A DNA stretch of 64,000 nt from Aerococcus viridans (GTDB taxonomy: Bacteria; Bacillota; Bacilli; Lactobacillales; Aerococcaceae). This document shows positions 57,467 to 64,000 of this stretch, piece by piece (the stretch's first letter is position 1; every line of letters starts with the position of its first letter). Both the position numbers and the translations under genes were made by a program. The stretch spans positions 1,550,001 through 1,614,000 of the forward strand of contig NZ_CP014164.1 in NCBI RefSeq assembly GCF_001543285.1. Direction: 5' to 3'. The notes under the pieces were generated by a model that saw nothing but the letters and a program-made list of their open reading frames with translations, searched no databases and was not told the origin of the DNA.

Positions 57467-58159
57467 TTAATCTAAAGTAAATAGCAATTCATCTAGATCA
57501 AATATCTCAATATATTTATGTGTATGTTGCTTAATTAAACCTTTATCCTCTAACGAAGAGAACTTCCTACTTATTGTTTCGGGTGTTGTACCCAAATAAG
57601 AAGCTAGCTCCTTTTTTGACATTGGTAAAGTCACATAAGTATGATTTTCCTCATCTTCAACATATTCTGCTAGAAAATTAATAATACGAGATTCTACCTG
57701 CTCTATACCAACCTGCATCGTTTGCTTTTCTGATACCTGTAAACGTTTCGTAACATCTGAAAGTATTCGTCTCATAATTTCTGGGTAAGCGTCTAGATAG
57801 TTATCCATATCTTTTTTATGAATTCTACATATGCTTACTTCTGATATTGCTTCAGCATAATTAGAATGGTAACTATCAGCTTGAAAAATAGCCACTTCTC
57901 CCATAAAATCACCAGGATTTAGTATGCGTACAGTTTGTTCACGACCGGATTCATTTAAGTTGTAAATACGTACACGCCCACTATTTATGATATATAGTGT
58001 GTCATCTTTATCACCATTTCCAAATAACAACGCATTCTTTGCATAATGTACTTCATGCGCTGATTGTGCAATTAAACTCATTTGTTCTTCATCTAGGTGG
58101 TTAAAAATTGGTACTAACCGTATACAATCTACATGACTATGGTGATGATGGTGTGCCAT
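57467..58159 (-). CDS. Crp/Fnr-family redox regulator with His-rich N-terminus (FLP-like)
   Basis: 230 residues. Begins MAHHHHHSHVDC, then a cyclic-nucleotide-binding-type beta roll (YIINSGRVRIYNLNESGREQ, GDFMGEVAIF) and a C-terminal winged helix (MSKKELASYLGTTPETISRKFSSLEDKG; E..SR recognition as in FNR). It lacks FNR's four-cysteine iron-sulfur cluster but has just two cysteines, C12 and C111, the arrangement described for the disulfide-switched FLP proteins of lactic acid bacteria. The natural His run could bind metal. FNR boxes precede both halves of its operon, so it probably controls itself, Dps, the HMA protein and the ATPase. Confidence 0.88.
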   Translation of the reverse strand: MAHHHHHSHVDCIRLVPIFNHLDEEQMSLIAQSAHEVHYAKNALLFGNGDKDDTLYIINSGRVRIYNLNESGREQTVRILNPGDFMGEVAIFQADSYHSNYAEAISEVSICRIHKKDMDNYLDAYPEIMRRILSDVTKRLQVSEKQTMQVGIEQVESRIINFLAEYVEDEENHTYVTLPMSKKELASYLGTTPETISRKFSSLEDKGLIKQHTHKYIEIFDLDELLFTLD

Positions 58160-58175
58160 ACAACTTTCCTCCTAA

Positions 58176-58727
58176 TTAATCGTTATCTATATAATCATCG
58201 TCTTCTAACGCATCCTTATTAGCAATGGCTTGAAGTTGCCAAATATTTACATCTAAATAATCTTTATAACTAATTAGTAAATCCTCTAACGCATCATCTG
58301 CTTCTTCTTGAGCTAAACGCAATGCACGAACGGTAAATTCACGATTAGTTCTAAAATCTTCTACTAACTGTAAGACCATTTCTTCAGCAGAATAATATTT
58401 TTCAGACGGATCTTCAGAAATTATTGCAAATTGCTGAAATTCAGCAGTTGTTGATGCTGGCTTAAATCCCGAAGCTAGTAAACGTTCTGCAATTTTATCA
58501 AACCATGTTTCATTCTCATTATACAGTTTTTCAAATAACTCATGCAATGAATAGAAATTTGCCCCTTTTACATACCAGTGATATTGATGTAATTTTACAT
58601 GTAAGGTATGAATATTGGCCAGTATATGATCTGTAACAGCTGCAGCATTAATCTTGGTATGGTGAATGTGTTCTTTATAGGCTTGTTCAGCGGCTAACTT
58701 TTCTTGTCTTTCGTTTACTGTTGTCAT
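58176..58727 (-). CDS. dps: Dps/ferritin-like DNA-protection protein
   Basis: 183 residues. Forms a 12-mer that oxidises and stores iron, limiting Fenton damage. Ferroxidase ligands: HVKLHQYHWYVKGANFYSLHELFEKLYNE with conserved His and Asp/Glu (ETWFDKIAERLL). The acidic C-terminus ends DDDYIDND. Its start lies one base past the HMA gene stop, so translation is coupled. Followed 16 bases later by the Fnr-type gene. Confidence 0.93.
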   Translation of the reverse strand: MTTVNERQEKLAAEQAYKEHIHHTKINAAAVTDHILANIHTLHVKLHQYHWYVKGANFYSLHELFEKLYNENETWFDKIAERLLASGFKPASTTAEFQQFAIISEDPSEKYYSAEEMVLQLVEDFRTNREFTVRALRLAQEEADDALEDLLISYKDYLDVNIWQLQAIANKDALEDDDYIDND

Positions 58728-58728
58728 T

Positions 58729-58965
58729 TTATAAACCTTCCTTTACTTTTGAACTAATAACGGAATATCCTAAGTTTTCAATAGCGTTTTCAATTGTACT
58801 CAAATTGACTTGTTCTTCATCGAAATCCACCTTTACCTTACTTGCATTAAACAGTACTTTTACAGAATCCTTTTCTACACCAGCGGTCTGTTTTAAACCA
58901 CTTTCAATTTTTTGTAAACATGATGGACAAGTTAATGTTTCTAATTTTAATGTTGCTTTTGTCAT
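58729..58965 (-). CDS. Heavy-metal-associated (HMA) domain protein
   Basis: 78 residues from ATG 58965 (AAAGGAG site); 21 upstream in-frame codons are rejected because they run through the FNR box. A single HMA ferredoxin-like fold with the metal site TCPSC (usual MxCxxC shifted to LTCPSC) and C-terminal GYSVIS. Works as a soluble metallochaperone or sensor domain. The upstream ATPase lacks an N-terminal HMA domain, so this may be its detached partner. A promoter with FNR box lies between the two. Confidence 0.88.
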   Translation of the reverse strand: MTKATLKLETLTCPSCLQKIESGLKQTAGVEKDSVKVLFNASKVKVDFDEEQVNLSTIENAIENLGYSVISSKVKEGL

Positions 58966-59005
58966 ATCTATCACTCCTTTAAATAAATTATATAAGGTAT
59001 TTTTT

Positions 59006-59037
59006 TTAAAATAATTGATACAGATCAATTATTTTAA
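59006..59037 (-). promoter_or_regulatory. FNR-type box and promoter before the HMA-dps-fnr genes
   Basis: TTGAT-ACAG-ATCAA core at 59015-59028 within a longer dyad whose 14-bp arms pair perfectly (59006-59019 with 59024-59037). It overlaps the ATPase stop codon. A TATAAT -10 (58987-58992, minus sense) predicts a start near 58980, putting the box centre at about -41.5, the class II activation position. Confidence 0.8.
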
Positions 59038-60879
59038 TTGATATCCTCTTAATCTCATTGCATTTAAAATAACGACCAAAATACTTGCCTCATGAACTAA
59101 CATACCAATTGACATAGACATCCATTCACTGAATATTAAACTAAAGAGTAATATTATCACCACACCAACAGCAATAAGAATATTTTGTCGCATATTCGCA
59201 TATGTCCCTTTAGCTAAACCTAAAGCATGGGGGAGACGATTAAAATTGGAATTCATCAAAACAATATCTGAACTTTCAATGGCTACATCTGTTCCATTTC
59301 CCATAGCTATCCCTACTTCTGCAGTAGCTAGAGAGGGGCTATCGTTCACACCATCACCAATAAAAGCAACAATTTCACCATTAGACTGCCTTTCTTTTAG
59401 AAATGACTGCTTATCCTCAGGCAGCATATCGCCGTGGGCCTCGGTTAATCCTAGCTCTTTTTTAACTAAATTAACTGTACCTTGATTATCCCCTGATAAT
59501 ACAATCAGATTTTTAACACCAAGTGATTTTAATTTTTGTAGGTCTTGTTTAACACCTGGTCGAACCTGGTCACGGATTCCCATTAAAATCATTAACTGAT
59601 GATCAATTGCTGTTAATACAATTGAACTACCGTCTCTTTCTAATGTATCTAATTTTTTAAGCACTTCATCAGATAGTGGTATCCTTTCTTGTTCCATTAA
59701 GTTTTTATTCCCTACTGCAACGATGTGTCCATCAACGTGAGCAATTATGCCCCCACCTTTTATAACCCGTGTACGCTCTACAGGTCGTAGTTTATATTGC
59801 GCTAACTTATTCGTAATAGCGACTGCTAAGGGATGGTCAGATTCCCTTTCAACTGAGTATAAAAGGGATAAATCCTCCTCTTGATTATTACCATAGTAAA
59901 CGAATTCGCCCACTTCTGGCTTTCCTTCAGTTAAGGTACCTGTTTTATCAAATAGGACTGTATCTACATTCGCAAAATGACTAATCACTTCTGACCCTTT
60001 AAACAAAATACCATTCTTTGCACCATTTCCTATACCCGCCACGTTTGAAACAGGTACACCAATGACCAAGGCTCCTGGACAACCAAGTACTAATACAGTA
60101 ACTGCTAGTGCCGTATCTTTAGTTACTACCCAGACTAATAGCCCAATGATAAGTACCACAGGTGTATACCAACGAGAGAACTGGTCAATAAATCGTTCAG
60201 CTTCTGATTTAGAATCTTGTGCTTCTTCTACTAATTCAATAATTCGACCAAATGTAGAATCCTCTCCAATTCTATCAGCGACTATTTGAATAGTCCCATT
60301 ATCCATAATGGTACCGGCAAATACTTCGTCACCTTTCTCTTTCTTTAGAGGTAAAGATTCGCCGGTGATATTAGCCTCATTTACATGTCCCTTTCCAGTA
60401 GTTACCCTACCATCTACTGGAATCTTAGCCCCAGTTTTGACTAAGAGAATATCTCCTTCCACTACTTCATCAATACCTACTTCTTCAAATTGTCCCCCGT
60501 CCAATTGCTTAAAAGCAGTCTCTGGCGCCATTTCCGTCAATTCTTTAATAGCAGATCGCGTTTGCTTAAGTGTACGCTGTTCTAAATATGAGCCAAATAA
60601 AAATAGAAAAGTAACAATAGCTGACTCTTCGTAATTTTGGATAAAGAAAGCGCCAATAACCGCTATCGTGACTAAAACATCAATACTCACTACTTTTACT
60701 TTCATAGCCTGATAAGCCTGTATTGCAATGGGTATAACACCTAATATGGAAGCAGTAATAAAAGCACTATTAAAGATAACCGTATTAGTAAAAATGAAAT
60801 GTGCAATAAAACCTATACTGATAAGTAAACCACTAATAACCGTAATATGATTTTTATGTTTCAAAATAGTCTGTTGCAT
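59029..60879 (-). CDS. P1B-type metal-transporting ATPase with CPG motif
   Basis: 616 residues from ATG 60879 (GGAGGGG site). P-type signature: TGES, the phosphorylation loop DKTGT (D311), and GDGVNDSPSLATAEVGIAMG. The membrane metal site is GCPG (Cys267) instead of CPC or SPC, and the last helices carry HEASILVVILNAMRL, echoing the HE..T...N...R of P1B-4 exporters (Co, Zn, Fe, haem). There is no N-terminal HMA or His-rich domain; a separate HMA gene follows. With dps and an Fnr-type regulator, iron or another redox metal is the best-fitting substrate, but this is inference. An FNR box precedes it. Confidence 0.88.
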   Translation of the reverse strand: MQQTILKHKNHITVISGLLISIGFIAHFIFTNTVIFNSAFITASILGVIPIAIQAYQAMKVKVVSIDVLVTIAVIGAFFIQNYEESAIVTFLFLFGSYLEQRTLKQTRSAIKELTEMAPETAFKQLDGGQFEEVGIDEVVEGDILLVKTGAKIPVDGRVTTGKGHVNEANITGESLPLKKEKGDEVFAGTIMDNGTIQIVADRIGEDSTFGRIIELVEEAQDSKSEAERFIDQFSRWYTPVVLIIGLLVWVVTKDTALAVTVLVLGCPGALVIGVPVSNVAGIGNGAKNGILFKGSEVISHFANVDTVLFDKTGTLTEGKPEVGEFVYYGNNQEEDLSLLYSVERESDHPLAVAITNKLAQYKLRPVERTRVIKGGGIIAHVDGHIVAVGNKNLMEQERIPLSDEVLKKLDTLERDGSSIVLTAIDHQLMILMGIRDQVRPGVKQDLQKLKSLGVKNLIVLSGDNQGTVNLVKKELGLTEAHGDMLPEDKQSFLKERQSNGEIVAFIGDGVNDSPSLATAEVGIAMGNGTDVAIESSDIVLMNSNFNRLPHALGLAKGTYANMRQNILIAVGVVIILLFSLIFSEWMSMSIGMLVHEASILVVILNAMRLRGYQLK

Positions 60880-60931
60880 ATAAACCCCTCCTATACTTTT
60901 GTACAACTACAGTGTATTCATTTTCGAAAGA

Positions 60932-60959
60932 TATAAAATTGATGCGCATCAATTTTATA
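60932..60959 (-). promoter_or_regulatory. Perfect palindromic FNR-type box before the ATPase gene
   Basis: Core TTGAT-GCGC-ATCAA (60939-60952) inside a 28-bp perfect palindrome. A TACACT -10 (60911-60916, minus sense) gives a start near 60904, again placing the centre at about -41.5. The same geometry as the second box at 59006-59037. Confidence 0.85.
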
Positions 60960-61036
60960 AACATAGTCCTGAATAATTCATAGTTTTTCAAAAACGTTTC
61001 AAAAACCTTGTTATAACAGTCTATTTTGTTTCGTTT

Positions 61037-62494
61037 ATTCGCACCCTTTGGGTGTACAAAAAGAACCCCAATCTGCTATGGTTAAAGTGACTAAACCTAA
61101 CCAAAGAAAGGGGTTCTCTCAATGGCAACTTTACACGAAAATCGTCTACTTTTCAATTCAAATGTTACAGTATCTCACTCTGGTGGAAATTTGTCCTCAG
61201 ATTCCGGCTTAATATTAGCAAAAGAATTCATGAACAAATTTGAGTTTAGCCAAATCTTATGTAAAAACATCCAGATTCAAGATGACCGACTGTATCATGT
61301 TCATGAAAATGAATCTATTCTGGAACAAATCATCTTGCAGTTGATTGCAGGCTATCCTACAGATTCTTCAGCCAATATATTAGCAACGGATCCTATCTTT
61401 CAAGCTGTTTTAAGCAAAAAGCGGTTGGCTTCACAGTCATCCATTTCTCGCTTTTGGGATCGGATATCAACAGAAAATATCGTCCAGCTACAAAAGGTTA
61501 ACCAGATTTTGATTGATAAAGCACGGACGATTCGAAATACGAACGAAATGATTTTCGATTTAGATTCTACTCACAGTGATACCTTTGGAAACCAAGAAAT
61601 GACCGATTATAATGCGCATTACCAGACAACCGGTTATCATCCACTCGTTGCCTTTGATGGTCTTACCGGAGACTTTCTTAAAGCAGAACTTCGTTCTGGA
61701 AATGTCTACACCTCAAAAGGCGTCGCAGCATTTACTCGTCCATTATTTGAGCATTATCACTCTGTGACACCAGTAAGCACTATTATGGTACGTGCAGATA
61801 GTGGATTCGCAATGCCTGATTTGTATGAGCTTTGTGAAGAGTACGATAGTTTGTATACTATCCGTTTGAAATCCAATCGTAATCTGTACAGAATCGCTGA
61901 TCAATTCGTTACCATTAAGGATCATCACGATTGGAGTAAGAAAGAAGTTCATTACTATAACGCCACTTATCAAGCAAAGTCATGGGGAAAATCCAGAAGG
62001 ATCTGCATAAAATCAACCAGAGAAGCTAGTGAATTGCTTTTTAGACATGAATTCATCATTACTAATTTTTCAAAAGACGTCTCTCCAGAAATGGTTTTCC
62101 AAACGTATTCAAAAAGAGGAACGATGGAAAATTACATTAAGGACGCAAAAAACGGCTTTTACTTGGATAAAACAGATAGCCCACGTTTTATAGAAAATCA
62201 TGCTCGTATGATCGTAAGCCTATTGGCTTACAATATCGTGAACTTCATGCGGACACTGTGTTTTACCAATGAAACGAAAGGGTATCAGGTTTCTACTATT
62301 CGCTTATTTCTCTTTAAAATTGCTGGAAAGATAGTTCATTCCGGAAGAAGACAATACTTGAAATTAAGTAGTTACCATGTTTACCAGAAGCTATTTTATC
62401 GGATTCTACAAAACATTCAGGTACTGCAGTGTTAGTTGCGTTTATTGCGCCATTCAAAAAAATTCGTTAACCATCCGATAGGATGAGTGCGCCC
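61037..62494 (+). mobile_element. IS1380-type insertion sequence (ends approximate)
   Basis: One transposase gene with structured ends: left CACCC-TTT-GGGTG (about 61047-61059) and right CATCC-GATA-GGATG (about 62471-62485), each beside a CGCAC-type motif. Exact ends and target duplication could not be settled without a second copy. Confidence 0.6.
61122..62435 (+). CDS. IS1380-family DDE transposase
   Basis: 437 residues, normal family length. Begins with the family-type opening NRLLFNSNVTVSHSGGNLSSDSGLIL. Probable catalytic triad: D in MIFDLDSTHSDTFG, D in MVRADSGFAMPDLYEL, and E in RGTMENYIKDAKNG. The start has an AAAGGGG ribosome site. The frame is intact. Inserted between the FNR-controlled operon and a truncated hsp20 gene. 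Confidence 0.88.
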   Translation: MATLHENRLLFNSNVTVSHSGGNLSSDSGLILAKEFMNKFEFSQILCKNIQIQDDRLYHVHENESILEQIILQLIAGYPTDSSANILATDPIFQAVLSKKRLASQSSISRFWDRISTENIVQLQKVNQILIDKARTIRNTNEMIFDLDSTHSDTFGNQEMTDYNAHYQTTGYHPLVAFDGLTGDFLKAELRSGNVYTSKGVAAFTRPLFEHYHSVTPVSTIMVRADSGFAMPDLYELCEEYDSLYTIRLKSNRNLYRIADQFVTIKDHHDWSKKEVHYYNATYQAKSWGKSRRICIKSTREASELLFRHEFIITNFSKDVSPEMVFQTYSKRGTMENYIKDAKNGFYLDKTDSPRFIENHARMIVSLLAYNIVNFMRTLCFTNETKGYQVSTIRLFLFKIAGKIVHSGRRQYLKLSSYHVYQKLFYRILQNIQVLQC

Positions 62495-62617
62495 AAAATG
62501 AGGTCTTTCTTGAACTTAATCAGTTAGCAAAAATAAATTAAACCCTTTAGAAAAATATTTTTGAGAAAAAGAACCATTGAGCATAAAACTAAACAGATAA
62601 TTATAAAATTTGGTAGT

Positions 62618-62959
62618 TTATAAAAAGTATGAATTATTCAGGAATAAATATTGACGTCGGACACTTGTTAAACTACGTTCGCTACGAAGCAACCTTCCTT
62701 TTTTATCTTCGGTTGCTTTATCAATTTGGTGTTGGCCACTAATTGTTAATACTCCGTTTTCGTAAGTAACTTGAATATCTTCTTTAGGAATACCAGGAAG
62801 TTCAGCTTCTACAAAATATTCATTATCAGTTTCATGAATATCTGTTTTGATTAAATTTGGCTTAAAATCATTGAATAAATTACGACTAAAGTCTTCAAAA
62901 AAATTGAAAGGTGTCATGTTATATGTGTCTGAGTTACGTTTTTGAATCTCGTTTGACAT
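62618..62959 (-). pseudogene. Truncated Hsp20/alpha-crystallin small heat-shock protein
   Basis: About 113 residues from ATG 62959 (AAAGGA site). The N-terminal half and the first crystallin strands are intact: [48 protein letters not shown]. After that the usual ENV...A.Y.DGVL and IXI tail is replaced by LNNSYFL-stop. About 30-40 residues are therefore missing, which should destroy oligomer formation. Loss of the 3' end next to an IS suggests a deletion associated with it. A CtsR-like operator still lies upstream. Confidence 0.8.
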
Positions 62960-63007
62960 AATAATCAATCCTTTCTATATTTTCATTTTCTTTTCAATTA
63001 TTATTTT

Positions 63008-63024
63008 AGTCAAAAAAAGTCAGT
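63008..63024 (-). promoter_or_regulatory. Probable CtsR operator of the hsp20 gene
   Basis: AGTCAAAAAAAGTCAGT fits the heptad repeat RGTCAAA-N3-RGTCAAA bound by the heat-shock repressor CtsR, with two mismatches at the end. About 50 bases before the hsp20 start. Confidence 0.5.
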
Positions 63025-63072
63025 TTTCAAGTATTAAGCTATTTGAAAATTGTAAAATTATTTTTTTGGTAG

Positions 63073-63145
63073 AAAAGGGCGCACTTGCTCTTTTGTTTAA
63101 GCGCAAAACATCAACTTGAAAAGTGATGTGTAAGTGCGCCCTTTT
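63073..63145. repeat. Inverted pair of 14-bp motif AAAAGGGCGCACTT
   Basis: AAAAGGGCGCACTT at 63073-63086 and its complement at 63132-63145, with a smaller CATC/GATG hairpin between. It could act as a terminator for the gene at 63144-63674 but uses the same motif found elsewhere in this patch. Confidence 0.7.
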
Positions 63146-63674
63146 ATTTTTTCTCTAGTTTTTCTTTTATCTTTTTTTCTGTGAATGTTTGCAGAACATA
63201 GGGAAATTTAGGATTTATTAAATCATATGCCGAACCCATTATTTGATTAGTTACTCGGACAATCATTCCATTTTGCCGCATTAACATAACTTTTTGATTA
63301 TGTTCCGGTAAAAGAACTGGGTTATTTCTTTGACGATATAATTCAAGTAGAATTTCTTGGCAATCAGGATCTTCGAACAACTCTTTGTGTATTTTTTCTA
63401 AGTTCTTTTTAGCTTTTTTATTTTGATATTTCTTATAAAGCATTGGAACAAGTTGAGCAATTAAAAGGAAAAATGATATGAAAAATGTGATTAAAACTAA
63501 GGGCATGTACTGCTCATAAAAGGTAGATAAACCTAAGTTATTAATGATTTCTTGAGATAAAAATATACGTCCTGTCAGTAGTGTGAGAGATGTCATAAAA
63601 AAAGCTATTAATATTCCTAGACTTATTGGTTTGCTAAGAAAATCAAACAAAGAATTAAAAAAATTATCGGACAT
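63144..63674 (-). CDS. SieB-like membrane protein (superinfection-exclusion B family, tentative)
   Basis: 176 residues. Two N-terminal membrane helices (LGILIAFFMTSLTLLTGRIF and MPLVLITFFISFFLLIAQLV), a Lys-rich loop, and a cytosolic domain with LLPEHNQKVMLMRQNGMI and INPKFPYVLQTFTEKK. This layout resembles the superinfection-exclusion B family, small proteins that block incoming phage, but the match is by architecture and short motifs only. AGGAGA ribosome site. Flanked on both sides by copies of a 14-bp motif in inverted orientation, as in a mobile cassette. Could equally be an uncharacterised membrane protein. Confidence 0.5.
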   Translation of the reverse strand: MSDNFFNSLFDFLSKPISLGILIAFFMTSLTLLTGRIFLSQEIINNLGLSTFYEQYMPLVLITFFISFFLLIAQLVPMLYKKYQNKKAKKNLEKIHKELFEDPDCQEILLELYRQRNNPVLLPEHNQKVMLMRQNGMIVRVTNQIMGSAYDLINPKFPYVLQTFTEKKIKEKLEKK

Positions 63675-64000
63675 TAATTATTCTCCTTTTTTGTAAAATG
63701 TATTTGTCATTCTTAATTATAAAGGAAGCATTAATTAAATGTATTACATTAAGAAGGGATTGGGATTTTCCCAATCCCTTTGAACAGAACGAAAGCCGAT
63801 TTAGAAAAAGGGCGCACTTATACCTTTTACGCATGTAAAAGGTTGTGCCAAATTATCTCGTTATTTTTTCGTTCAATATGTGATTGACGAAAACTCGAAA
63901 TTTAGAAAGACAGTGTAAAATTTTCTGACGAAAATTAAAAATTCGCTTCGCTCATGTATCAGAAAAAATATTTTTTTTAGCAATCCAATTTGAATATTTT
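63675..64000. other. Gene-free window end with hairpins and a 14-bp motif
   Basis: No gene supported. Contains a hairpin GGGATTGGGA...CCCAATCCC (about 63754-63779), the AAAAGGGCGCACTT motif (63806-63819) followed at once by the hairpin ACCTTTTAC-GCAT-GTAAAAGGT, and an AT-rich tail that may belong to the next element. Confidence 0.5.
63806..63819 (+). repeat. Third copy of the 14-bp motif AAAAGGGCGCACTT
   Basis: Identical to 63073-63086 and inverted relative to 63132-63145. A ten-base part (GAGTGCGCCC) also marks the right end of the IS1380 element at 62485-62494. Confidence 0.75.

Overview
The window is AT-rich chromosomal DNA from a low-GC Gram-positive coccus of the order Lactobacillales. 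The supporting signs are conserved Firmicutes gene clusters (gmk-rpoZ, priA-fmt-rsmB-prpC-prkC-rsgA-rpe-thiN, rpmB-asp23-fakA, rpsO-pnp-asd-rnjB, comEA-comEC-holA-rpsT), strong AGGAGG-type ribosome sites, an Mga-type regulator beside an LPXTG surface protein, RNase J2, and FNR-like, Zur, CtsR, PurR and LexA (DinR-type) boxes. The overall look is closest to Aerococcaceae (Aerococcus-like), but genus is an inference. No rRNA, tRNA or CRISPR array was seen.

Region by region. 0-3 kb: an ABC efflux system cut by the window edge, a truncated carotenoid-desaturase relic, a TetR regulator, and a Zur-box promoter shared by a 34-residue microprotein and a broken zinc-independent S14 gene. 3-15 kb: a giant sortase-anchored Cna_B adhesin whose signal-peptide end is split off by frame changes, and a divergent Mga/AtxA-type regulator that is also broken. 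A 23-bp perfect inverted repeat lies between them. 15-32.6 kb: the conserved housekeeping cluster, read leftwards, with an IS200/IS605 element inserted between prkC and rsgA and a guanine deaminase with a PurR-like operator inserted between priA and rpoZ. 32.7-33.2 kb: an uncharacterised small gene under three SOS boxes. 33.3-41.2 kb: cardiolipin synthase, a ThiT-like transporter, RNase J2, asd, pnp and rpsO. 41.2-47.1 kb: a non-coding relic, a PAP2 phosphatase, uvrB, a second copy of the same IS200/IS605 element, and rpsT. 47-57 kb: holA, comEC, comEA, Mn catalase, coaD, rsmD, an esterase/ATP-grasp pair and a GNAT acetyltransferase. 57.4-61 kb: a four-gene redox/metal operon (P1B-type ATPase, HMA protein, Dps, Crp/Fnr-type regulator) with two near-perfect FNR boxes, each about 41.5 bp upstream of a predicted start point. 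61-64 kb: an accessory patch with an IS1380-type transposase, a truncated Hsp20 gene, a SieB-like membrane protein and a repeated 14-bp motif.

The housekeeping part is collinear with other Firmicutes and unremarkable. The main points for a second look are the SOS-controlled orphan gene, the FNR-box metal/Dps operon, the decayed Mga-adhesin locus with its palindrome, the Zur-box pair with a broken S14 gene, and the two intact TnpB elements whose ends could be set to the base by comparing the copies.
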